A stretch of DNA of 5,105 nucleotides from contig CAZBBB010000157.1 in assembly GCA_964490005.1 (NCBI GenBank), forward strand, positions 1 through 5,105, read 5' to 3'. Position 1 is the first letter of the stretch. Each line of letters begins with the position of its first letter. This document shows, in pieces, positions 1 through 5,006 of this stretch. The position numbers were made by a program, and so were the translations under genes. The notes under the pieces were generated by a model. It saw only the letters and a list, made by a program, of their open reading frames with translations. It was not told where the DNA came from and did no database searches. This stretch comes from CAZBBB01 sp964490005. GTDB taxonomy: Bacteria > Planctomycetota > B15-G4.

Positions 1-1731
1 CCGGGCGGCGCCGCGCCGTCGGTCCCCGCGCGCCTGGCCGCCGCCGACCTCGACGGCGACGGCGCCGTCGACCTGCTCGCGCTGCGCGACGGCGCCGTCA
101 CGCCGCTCGGCGGCACGCGCTCCGGGCGCGGCCTGCAGCTGCGACTGCGCGGCATGCGCGTCGCGACCGAGGGCGAGGGCGCGATCGTCGAACTGCGCAC
201 CGGCCCGATCTACCGCCGCATCTACTGGCGCGGCGACGGCCCGCCGCTGGGCCTGGGCGAGCACGCGACGGCGCAGATCATCGGCATCACCTGGCCCAAC
301 GGCGTCGTGCAGTACGCGCTCGACGCGCCGGCCGAGGCGCCGCTGCGCGTCGAGGAGAACCTGATCCAGCCCGGGAGCTGCCCCTTCCTCTACACCTGGA
401 ACGGCACGCGCTGGGAGTTCGTCACCGACGTGCTCGGCACGACGCCGCTCGGGCTGCCCCTCGCGCCGGGCCGCTTCGTGCCCTTCGACCACGAGGAGTA
501 CGTCAAGATCGAGGGCGCGCAGCTCGTGCCCGACGGCGGGCTGCTCAAGCTGGCGCTCACCGAGGAGCTGCGCGAGGTCACCTACCTCGACCGCGTGCGG
601 CTGCACGCCATCGACCACCCGGCCGGCGTCGAGATCCAGCCGCACGAGGGCTTCGTCTTCCCGCCCTTCCCGCCGCACCACGTGCACACCTTCGCCGACG
701 CGCGGCCGCCCGCGCGCGCGCTCGCGAGCGACGGCAGCGACGTGACCGAGCTGCTCGCCGCCGTCGACGGTCGCACCGCGCGCCCCTTCCGCAGCCAACC
801 CTTCATCTACAAGGGGCTGGCCGAGCCGTGGTGGATCGAACTCGACTTCGGCGCGGACGACGCGACGCGCGCGGCCATCGCCGCCGCGCCGCGGCTGCGT
901 CTCGCGCTCACCGGCTGGTTCCAGTGGAGCGACGCCTCGGTGAACGTCGCGGCCTCGCGCAACCCGACCGTGTCCTTCGAACCGCCCGTGATCTGGCTGC
1001 CCGACGGCGAGGGCTGGCGGCCGGCCGGCCCGCCCATCGGCTTCCCGGCCGGCAAGACCAAGACACTCGTCGTCGACGTGACCGAGCTGCTCGTCCGCGA
1101 CGACCCGCGCCTGCGCCTGCCGACCACGCTGCAACTGAGCTGGGACGCCATCCGGCTCGTCATCGACGCCGACGACGCGCCCTTCGTCGACACGCCGCTC
1201 GAGGCGCTCACGGCGCAGCTCTCCTTCCGCGGCTTCTCGGCCCTGGTCGATGCGGGCGACACCACGCGCCCCGAGCGCTTCGACTGGCACCGGCTCGACA
1301 AGCCCCGCTGGAACCAGCACCCCGGCCGCTACACGCGCTACGGCCCCGTCGAGCCGCTGCTCTCGGCCGTCGACGACATGTACGCCATCTTCGGCGCGGG
1401 CGACGTCGTGCACCTGAGCTTCGATGCCGGCGCGCTGCCGCCGCTCCCCGACGGCTGGTCACGCGACTGGCTGCTGTACCTCGACGGCTGGGCCAAGGAC
1501 CGCGACCTCAACACGGCCGCCGCCGAACGCGTCGAGCCGCTGCCCTTCCACGCGATGTCGGCCTACCCGCCGCCCGAGCCCTTTCCGTGGACGGACGAGC
1601 GGCGCGCCTGGGACGCGACGTACAACACGCGGCCCGGCGCGGTGCTGCTGCCGCAACTGTGGCGCACGGAGACGGCGCTGGCGCCCGAGACCTGGCCCGG
1701 CTGGCCGGCGCACTGCGAGCTGCCGCGCTGA
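1..1731 (+). CDS. CRTAC1-like FG-GAP/ASPIC-UnbV protein, C-terminal part (5' end outside window)
   Basis: The frame is open from the first base, so only the last 576 residues are present; the ATG at 154 is internal. Window residues 16-24 (D-L-D-G-D-G-x-x-D) form the acidic calcium-binding loop of an FG-GAP/VCBS beta-propeller repeat. Residues ~41-105 match the ASPIC/UnbV domain, with its GLG (84-86) and closing WPNGVVQ (98-104). Such proteins are usually exported and have unknown or adhesive roles; the signal peptide would lie upstream. About 470 residues follow the ASPIC domain. They include SCPFLYTW (126-133), an aromatic-rich beta-type middle, and the motifs DWLLYLDGWAKD (489-500) and VEPLPFHAMSAYP (511-523). 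I recall similar tails in large CRTAC1 proteins of Acidobacteriota and Planctomycetota but know no function. The gene converges on the lipoprotein gene, with 28 bp between stop codons. The family call is firm; the function is unknown. Confidence 0.9.
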   Translation, partial: PGGAAPSVPARLAAADLDGDGAVDLLALRDGAVTPLGGTRSGRGLQLRLRGMRVATEGEGAIVELRTGPIYRRIYWRGDGPPLGLGEHATAQIIGITWPNGVVQYALDAPAEAPLRVEENLIQPGSCPFLYTWNGTRWEFVTDVLGTTPLGLPLAPGRFVPFDHEEYVKIEGAQLVPDGGLLKLALTEELREVTYLDRVRLHAIDHPAGVEIQPHEGFVFPPFPPHHVHTFADARPPARALASDGSDVTELLAAVDGRTARPFRSQPFIYKGLAEPWWIELDFGADDATRAAIAAAPRLRLALTGWFQWSDASVNVAASRNPTVSFEPPVIWLPDGEGWRPAGPPIGFPAGKTKTLVVDVTELLVRDDPRLRLPTTLQLSWDAIRLVIDADDAPFVDTPLEALTAQLSFRGFSALVDAGDTTRPERFDWHRLDKPRWNQHPGRYTRYGPVEPLLSAVDDMYAIFGAGDVVHLSFDAGALPPLPDGWSRDWLLYLDGWAKDRDLNTAAAERVEPLPFHAMSAYPPPEPFPWTDERRAWDATYNTRPGAVLLPQLWRTETALAPETWPGWPAHCELPR

Positions 1732-1763
1732 GCGCGGCCGGCGCGCGCGACGCCGTCCCTCAG
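1728..1763. terminator. Possible bidirectional hairpin between convergent genes
   Basis: CTGAG at 1728-1732 is complementary to CTCAG at 1759-1763, so the two convergent stop codons sit in opposite arms of one stem. Inside it, GCGCG (1732-1736) can pair with CGCGC (1742-1746) around a 5-nt loop; the two stems share base 1732, so they compete slightly there. No T-tract follows on either side, so intrinsic termination is uncertain. In sequence this GC-rich, short stems arise easily by chance. Confidence 0.22.
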
Positions 1764-2218
1764 TAGTCGGCGGCGCGACCGTCGGCGCGCCACTGCTCCC
1801 ACTCCTCGTCGGAGGCGGGACGCGTGGCGAGCACGGTGACGATGTCGACCGGGCCGGTGATGATCAGCCAGGCCGTCTCGATGAGGAAGGCCGGCACCAT
1901 CGCCAGCCACTGCTGGCCGAGGCCCATGTCGCTGCGCGCGATGACGCGCGAGCCCGAGTAGCTCAGGTAGCGGTGACGCAGGTCGTAGGGCGGGCCGGGG
2001 CGCGTCACGTCCCAGATCATCGTCGCGGGGCTGATGATCGAGTCGCCGATCGCGAGGATCGGCGTGGTGAACGTCTTGGCGACGTGGTTGACGTCGGAGG
2101 CGACCCACTTCTCGGTCATGCCGAAGTTGCGGTGGTCGTTGTAGACGCAGCTCGTCGTGGCGCAGAGCAGGACGAGGGGCAGCGCGACGTTCAGCAGGGA
2201 GCGGAAACGCATCGGCAT
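1760..2218 (-). CDS. Small probable lipoprotein, uncharacterised (YceK/YidQ-like features)
   Basis: The 152-residue product starts MPMRF, then has a hydrophobic stretch (residues 8-18) ending in T-T-S-C24. This looks like a lipoprotein signal, although T at -3 departs from the usual [LVI][ASTVI][GAS]C lipobox. GGAG at 2226-2223 lies 4 nt before the ATG at 2218 and 10 nt before a second ATG at 2212, so either start is possible; the longer open frame to 2284 lacks support. The mature part has two similar hydrophobic blocks, P53-ILAIGDSIISPATMIWD and P109-AFLIETAWLIITGPVDI. Both resemble the P-x-x-L-x-x-D-T-x-x-x-P-x-D/I pattern of YceK/YidQ lipoproteins. The C-terminus is acidic and tryptophan-rich. 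I do not recognise the family with certainty. It is probably anchored in a cell-envelope membrane, and its function is unknown. The gene lies 143 bp downstream of thpR on the same strand. Confidence 0.78.
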   Translation of the reverse strand: MPMRFRSLLNVALPLVLLCATTSCVYNDHRNFGMTEKWVASDVNHVAKTFTTPILAIGDSIISPATMIWDVTRPGPPYDLRHRYLSYSGSRVIARSDMGLGQQWLAMVPAFLIETAWLIITGPVDIVTVLATRPASDEEWEQWRADGRAADY

Positions 2219-2293
2219 CGATCTCCGGGGTGCTTCGTGCGGGAGGCGCGCAGAGCGGGGGCTGCCATCGCGATCGCCCGACAAAGGGTCGGC

Positions 2294-2323
2294 AGTCTAG
2301 CGAGGCTGATCGCGGCGGGGCAA
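2294..2323 (-). promoter_or_regulatory. Weak candidate sigma-70-type promoter for the lipoprotein gene
   Basis: On the minus strand TTGCCC (2323-2318; 4 of 6 against TTGACA) is followed after 18 nt by TAGACT (2299-2294; 4 of 6 against TATAAT). The implied leader before the ATG at 2218 is about 70 nt. The AT-richer patch is unusual for this window, but the match is modest and it overlaps the hairpin at 2312-2330. It could be chance. Confidence 0.22.
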
Positions 2324-2330
2324 GCGCCGC
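2312..2330 (-). terminator. Candidate hairpin downstream of thpR
   Basis: GCGGCG (2312-2317) and CGCCGC (2325-2330) form a 6-bp GC stem around a 7-nt loop, 31 bp past the thpR stop codon. There is no following U-tract, so it may be a weak or factor-dependent terminator, or only a product of base composition. A second small inverted repeat, CCGAC/GTCGG (2278-2282 and 2288-2292), lies closer to the lipoprotein gene. Confidence 0.25.
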
Positions 2331-2361
2331 CCTCCCGCGCCGTGCGCGCCGCCCGCGGAGT

Positions 2362-2913
2362 TCAGCTCGAGCGACGGGCGAAGAGCGGATAGGCGCTCTG
2401 CACCGAGTACTGCGCCCCGCCCGCGCCCAGCCGGCTCCTGAACAGCACCACGTCGCTCACGCCGAAGGGCTCGCTGAGGAAGGCGAGGTGCTGCTCCATC
2501 CAGCCCAGCACGCGCCCGAGGGGCACGCCCGAGAGCCGGCCCAGCGAGACGTGCGGGAAGAAGCGGCGCTCCTCGCCGGGCAGGCCCGCGCGCCGCAGCA
2601 CGCGCTCGACCTGGTCGTGCAGTTGCACCAGCTCGTCGCTGGCGGCCACCCCCGCCCAGAGGATGCGCGGCGCGCCGCGCGGCGGGAAGTGCCCCACCCC
2701 CTGCAGCGAAAGCTCGAAGGGGTCGCAGCGCACGCCGTGCAGCGCTTCGGTCACGCGCCGCGCCACGGGACCTTCGACCTCGCCCACGAAGTGCAGCGTG
2801 AGGTGGAACTGCGCGTCGCGCTCCCAGCGCACGCCCGGCAGCCCGCAGCACAGACCCGACAGGCGGACCTTCAGCGCCTCGGGCAGGTCGATCGCCACGA
2901 ACAGGCGCGGCAT
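2362..2913 (-). CDS. thpR: RNA 2',3'-cyclic phosphodiesterase / 2'-5' RNA ligase (ThpR/LigT family)
   Basis: The 183-residue protein begins MPRLFVAIDLPE, the typical N-terminus of this 2H phosphoesterase family. It carries both catalytic motifs: H37-L-T39-L and H121-V-S123-L, 84 residues apart. Its length fits the family norm of about 175-190. Family members hydrolyse RNA 2',3'-cyclic phosphate ends and can reversibly make or cleave 2'-5' linkages in tRNA halves; they are cytoplasmic and the physiological role is unsettled. The frame stays open to a GTG at 2979. I chose the ATG at 2913 because homology begins exactly there, although no clear Shine-Dalgarno precedes it and an out-of-frame ATG lies 8 nt upstream. 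It is the third gene of the leftward block, 136 bp after the Hsp20 stop, so co-transcription is possible but not shown. Both HxT/S motifs are intact, so it should be active. Confidence 0.95.
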   Translation of the reverse strand: MPRLFVAIDLPEALKVRLSGLCCGLPGVRWERDAQFHLTLHFVGEVEGPVARRVTEALHGVRCDPFELSLQGVGHFPPRGAPRILWAGVAASDELVQLHDQVERVLRRAGLPGEERRFFPHVSLGRLSGVPLGRVLGWMEQHLAFLSEPFGVSDVVLFRSRLGAGGAQYSVQSAYPLFARRSS

Positions 2914-3018
2914 GCCGGCATGGTAGCGGGCCGGATCGCGGATTTCGCCGCGCACGAACAGGCCCGGCCGCCCCCGCACGAGGCGGAGGCGGCCGGTGGT
3001 GTCGATTCCCGGGTGCAG

Positions 3019-3034
3019 GCGGGAGGATTCCCGC
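3019..3034 (-). terminator. Perfect 6-bp hairpin after the Hsp20 gene
   Basis: GCGGGA and TCCCGC (3019-3024 and 3029-3034) form a perfect stem with a 4-nt loop, starting 16 nt past the Hsp20 stop codon. No run of T follows in the direction of transcription. Position and symmetry suit a transcript 3' end or mRNA-stabilising hairpin between hsp20 and thpR. The missing U-tract leaves open whether it terminates. Confidence 0.38.
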
Positions 3035-3049
3035 AGGTTCGCGTCGGGC

Positions 3050-3535
3050 TCAGCCGGCCTTGACGGCCACCTTCTTCGGGCGCGCCTTCTCGCTGCGCGC
3101 CAGCGTGACGGTGAGCACGCCGTGCTCGCAGCGGGCCTGCACGTCGTCGGTGTCCACGTGTGCGGGCAGCGCGACCGAGCGGCGGAAGCGGCCGAAGCGG
3201 CGCTCGCTGTGGAACACGTTGCCGTGCTTGTGCTCGCCGCGCTCCTCCTTGCTGCCCGTGATCGTGAGCACGTCGCCCTCGATCTGGATGTCGAGCTCCT
3301 CGGGCTTCAGGCCCGGGACCTCGACGCGCACCGTGAGCGACGTGTCGTCCTCGACCACGTCGAGCGAGGGCAGATACTCGCCGTTCGTCATGAAGCCGGA
3401 CGGAAAGCCGCCCCACGGCTCGGTGAAGAAGCGATCGAAGAGTCGATCGACCTCGTTGCGCAGGTGACTGACCTCCTGAGAGTCGCGCGTGGCGGGCGCG
3501 ACGTTCCGGTTGTGCTTCCAGGGGATGATGTTCAT
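3050..3535 (-). CDS. Small heat-shock protein, Hsp20/alpha-crystallin family (full length)
   Basis: This 161-residue ATP-independent holdase chaperone binds unfolding proteins in the cytoplasm for later refolding by Hsp70/ClpB systems. The N-terminal arm (1-53) includes the common LRNEVDRLFDRFF helix (25-37) and PWGGF. The alpha-crystallin domain runs from ~E53 to ~A146, with YLPSLDV (54-60), VEVPG (71-75), ERRFGRFRRSVALP (111-124) and the signature G139-V-L-T-V-T-L145. The usual C-terminal I-x-I/V anchor is weakened to V156-A-V158. The start is secure: AAAGGAG at 3548-3542 lies 6 nt before the ATG. It is the second gene of a tandem pair, 49 bp after the stop of its shorter paralogue, with no terminator-like structure between, so the two are probably co-transcribed. 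Confidence 0.97.
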   Translation of the reverse strand: MNIIPWKHNRNVAPATRDSQEVSHLRNEVDRLFDRFFTEPWGGFPSGFMTNGEYLPSLDVVEDDTSLTVRVEVPGLKPEELDIQIEGDVLTITGSKEERGEHKHGNVFHSERRFGRFRRSVALPAHVDTDDVQARCEHGVLTVTLARSEKARPKKVAVKAG

Positions 3536-3584
3536 CGGACTCTCCTTTCTTGGCGGAACGGGAACGGAATGCGCGGTGCGGCGC

Positions 3585-3938
3585 TCAGTTGGCGCTGACC
3601 GTGATGCGGCGCGGCCGCACGGCGGCGGCCTTGGGCAGGTGCACGTGCAGCACGCCGTCGACGAGGCGCGCCTGCACGGCCTCGACCTCGACTTCGAAGG
3701 GCAGTTGCACGACTCGCCGGAACTCGCCGAAGCGGCGCTCGAGGTGGTGCGCGACGGCCTTCTCGCCCGTCGGCGGACGGCGCGAGCCGGCGAGGACCAG
3801 TTCGCCGCCCTCGACCGTGACCGACAGGTCGTCCATCACGACGCCGGGCACTTCGAGATCGACGTCGAGGCCTTCGTCGCCGACGCGCACGTCGAGGCAG
3901 GGCAAGTAGGCCGCGCGATGCTCGGTGTAGATGTTCAT
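3585..3938 (-). CDS. Short Hsp20-family small heat-shock protein, nearly without N-terminal arm
   Basis: The 117-residue alpha-crystallin-domain protein has YLPCLDV (11-17), LEVPG (28-32), LERRFGEFRR (66-75), VQAR (88-91) and signature G95-V-L-H-V-H-L101. Unlike its neighbour it keeps a canonical C-terminal I112-T-V114 anchor. It aligns to that neighbour almost without gaps (one residue in the loop near residue 60), so the two are paralogues. Only ~10 residues precede the domain, against ~50 in the neighbour; since the N-terminal arm drives oligomer growth and client binding, it may form dimers, small oligomers or mixed assemblies. I chose the ATG at 3938 because GGAG (3951-3948) lies 9 nt upstream and homology starts there. 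The open frame up to 4124 is rejected because it covers the sigma-54 promoter. This is the promoter-proximal gene of the pair. Confidence 0.95.
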   Translation of the reverse strand: MNIYTEHRAAYLPCLDVRVGDEGLDVDLEVPGVVMDDLSVTVEGGELVLAGSRRPPTGEKAVAHHLERRFGEFRRVVQLPFEVEVEAVQARLVDGVLHVHLPKAAAVRPRRITVSAN

Positions 3939-3947
3939 CTTTCGACT

Positions 3948-3971
3948 CTCCGTTTCGGTGCGGCCGCGGAG
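3948..3971 (-). promoter_or_regulatory. Possible RNA thermometer: hairpin hiding the Shine-Dalgarno of the short hsp20
   Basis: In the minus-strand transcript CUCCG (3971-3967) pairs with CGGAG (3952-3948), which contains the GGAG Shine-Dalgarno. Inside it CGG (3966-3964) pairs with CCG (3958-3956) around a 5-nt loop, leaving AAA (3955-3953) bulged on one side. The stem can extend outward past one C-A mismatch to 3974/3945. A Shine-Dalgarno closed in an imperfect, bulged stem just before a small heat-shock gene is the general design of ROSE-like and related thermometers. I see no exact ROSE or fourU sequence signature. Short stems are easily found in GC-rich sequence, so this remains a hypothesis. 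Confidence 0.4.
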
Positions 3972-4028
3972 GGCGCGCACGGGGCTGGCGTGTCCCGCCG
4001 CGGGCTGCGGCGGCACGAATCGGAAGTC

Positions 4029-4043
4029 GCAAGGTGCGTGCCA
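4029..4043 (-). promoter_or_regulatory. Sigma-54 (RpoN) -24/-12 promoter for the hsp20 pair
   Basis: The minus strand reads TGGCAC-GCACC-TTGC, matching the core consensus TGGCAC-N5-TTGC at every fixed position and spacing, with G after TGGCAC as in the extended consensus. GG of the -24 element is at 4042-4041 and GC of the -12 element at 4030-4029, placing the transcription start near 4017 and giving a leader of about 80 nt before the ATG at 3938. Orientation and distance suit the short hsp20. Sigma-54 polymerase needs a AAA+ enhancer-binding activator, none of which is encoded here. An E. coli precedent exists: ibpB has been reported to have a sigma-54 promoter besides its sigma-32 control. 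Confidence 0.72.
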
Positions 4044-4107
4044 GTCGAACAGGCCGGCGCCTGCGCCTGCCCGGGGGCCCGCGGCAGCCAGGGCCGCATC
4101 GTCGTGC

Positions 4108-4118
4108 GCCAACTTGGC
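4108..4118. promoter_or_regulatory. Perfect palindrome, candidate activator-binding site
   Basis: GCCAA-C-TTGGC is a perfect 5-bp inverted repeat around one base, centred about 95 bp upstream of the predicted sigma-54 start. Enhancer-binding proteins usually bind dyads in this distance range. A longer interrupted repeat, GCGGCAG (4081-4087) and CTGCCGC (4127-4133), flanks it symmetrically to within a few bases. The palindrome could equally serve a repressor or activator of sdhC, or be chance. Confidence 0.3.
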
Positions 4119-4163
4119 AGTCACGCCTGCCGCATGGGCGCGATCCGGGCCGCGGGGCCGCTC

Positions 4164-4193
4164 TTCACCCCGCCGGTCCCGAGCGGTTATCGT
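4164..4193 (+). promoter_or_regulatory. Weak candidate sigma-70-type promoter for sdhC-sdhA
   Basis: TTCACC (4164-4169) and TATCGT (4188-4193) each match four of six consensus bases and are 18 nt apart, predicting a start near 4200. That gives a leader of about 85 nt to the ATG at 4286, or an almost leaderless message if the in-frame ATG at 4205 is used. It is the only AT-richer spot on this side of the intergenic region; the match itself is poor. Confidence 0.22.
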
Positions 4194-4285
4194 GCGCCCC
4201 TTTCATGCTCAGGCGGGGCTTGGCGGCCTTCGGGACACCGAAAGCGGCGCCGGGCGGCCGCCGCCCGACGAGACCGCACCGCCCC

Positions 4286-5005
4286 ATGGCACCCCCGTCC
4301 GCCGCCGCGACGCGCGCGCCCGCCGCCCTCCTCGCCCGCAGCTCCATCGGGCGCAAGATGGTCGTGGCGCTCACGGGCCTGGGGCTGATCGGCTTCGTGA
4401 TCGCGCACCTGGCCGGCAACCTGCAGATCTTCCTCGGACAGCAGGCCGTCAACGCCTATGCCGCCGGCCTGCGCGAGTTGGGGCCGCTGCTGTGGGCCGC
4501 GCGCGGCGGCCTGGTCCTGATCGCCGTCGTGCACGTCGTGCTCGCGCTGCAGCTCGCCGCCGAGAACCGCGCCGCGCGCCCGGTGCGCTACGGCGTCGCC
4601 GGGCGCGTCCAGTCGACCGGCGCGGCGCGCAGCATGACCGTCACCGGGTTGATGCTGCTGGCCTTCGTGCTGTTCCACCTCGCGCACCTCACTTGGGGCC
4701 TCACGCACCCCGAGCTGCACGCGCTGCGCGACGAGGCCGGACGGCCCGACGTCTACGCCGCGCTCGTCGCGAGCTTCCGGCAGCCGCTGCTCGTGACGCT
4801 GTACGTCGTCGCCATGTCGATGCTCGGGCTGCACATCAGCCACGCGACGGGCAGCGTGCTGCAGTCGCTGGGCTGCACCAGCCCGCGGCTGTGCTGGCTG
4901 CGCCGCCGCGCCGGGCCGCTGCTCGGCACCGCGATCGCGCTGGCCTACATCGCCATCCCCGCCGCCGTGCTGCTCGGCCTCGTCGCCGCGCCGAGGCTCG
5001 TCTGA
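4286..5005 (+). CDS. sdhC: Succinate dehydrogenase / fumarate reductase cytochrome b558 subunit
   Basis: The 239-residue protein is the membrane anchor of complex II; it carries haem b and passes electrons between the SdhAB head and quinone in the cytoplasmic membrane. It has about five hydrophobic segments (~26-49, 67-90, 118-137, 167-186, 211-234). Histidines suited to ligate two haems lie in the first four: H41 in HLAGNLQIF, H83, H131 or H134, and H183 or H186. This matches the single-subunit, di-haem type of Bacillus and Wolinella rather than the SdhC/SdhD pair of enterobacteria. GRVQSTGAARSM (106-117) is another family-like stretch. I chose the ATG at 4286 because the family's S-S-I-G-R-K-M start of helix 1 falls ~20 residues later. 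No Shine-Dalgarno is visible, and an in-frame ATG at 4205 would add 27 low-complexity residues. The TGA is one base before the sdhA ATG. Confidence 0.95.
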   Translation: MAPPSAAATRAPAALLARSSIGRKMVVALTGLGLIGFVIAHLAGNLQIFLGQQAVNAYAAGLRELGPLLWAARGGLVLIAVVHVVLALQLAAENRAARPVRYGVAGRVQSTGAARSMTVTGLMLLAFVLFHLAHLTWGLTHPELHALRDEAGRPDVYAALVASFRQPLLVTLYVVAMSMLGLHISHATGSVLQSLGCTSPRLCWLRRRAGPLLGTAIALAYIAIPAAVLLGLVAAPRLV

Positions 5006-5006
5006 G

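Larger units (their letters stand above)
3939..4285. other. Divergent intergenic region between the hsp20 pair and sdhC
   Basis: These 347 bp separate leftward sHSP genes from rightward sdhC. They hold the sHSP leader with a Shine-Dalgarno hairpin, a sigma-54-type promoter, a perfect 11-nt palindrome and a weak sigma-70-like pair facing sdhC. Open frames cross the region on both strands, but their arginine-, alanine- and proline-rich translations resemble no protein I know and look like high-GC artefacts. I see no heat-shock CIRCE element. Confidence 0.7.

Noticed and set aside
828..2392. Overlapping plus-strand open frames (828-1766 and 1424-2392) rich in Arg, Ala and Pro.
   Set aside because: They lie out of frame over the CRTAC1 gene and antisense to the lipoprotein gene, have no recognisable motifs, and are typical of stop-poor frames in high-GC DNA.
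2914..2979. Extension of thpR to a GTG start at 2979.
   Set aside because: The conserved family N-terminus (RLFVAIDLP) begins right at the ATG at 2913, and no ribosome-binding site precedes the GTG.
3004..3033. Direct repeat GATTCCCG at 3004-3011 and 3026-3033.
   Set aside because: Only two 8-bp copies exist. The second overlaps the hairpin arm, and there are no other signs of an insertion or att site.
2230..3063. Plus-strand open frame of 277 codons antisense to thpR.
   Set aside because: The composition is histidine-, arginine- and alanine-rich without motifs, and it is opposite an intact, well-recognised gene.
3939..4124. N-terminal extension of the short hsp20 frame by 62 codons up to 4124.
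   Set aside because: The added sequence is low-complexity and overlaps the sigma-54 promoter and leader. A Shine-Dalgarno and Hsp20 homology support the ATG at 3938 instead.
4114..4142. TTGGCA at 4114-4119 as a -35 element for sdhC.
   Set aside because: No acceptable -10 element lies at 16-18 nt downstream, where the sequence is GGGCGCG-like; the hexamer is part of the palindrome.
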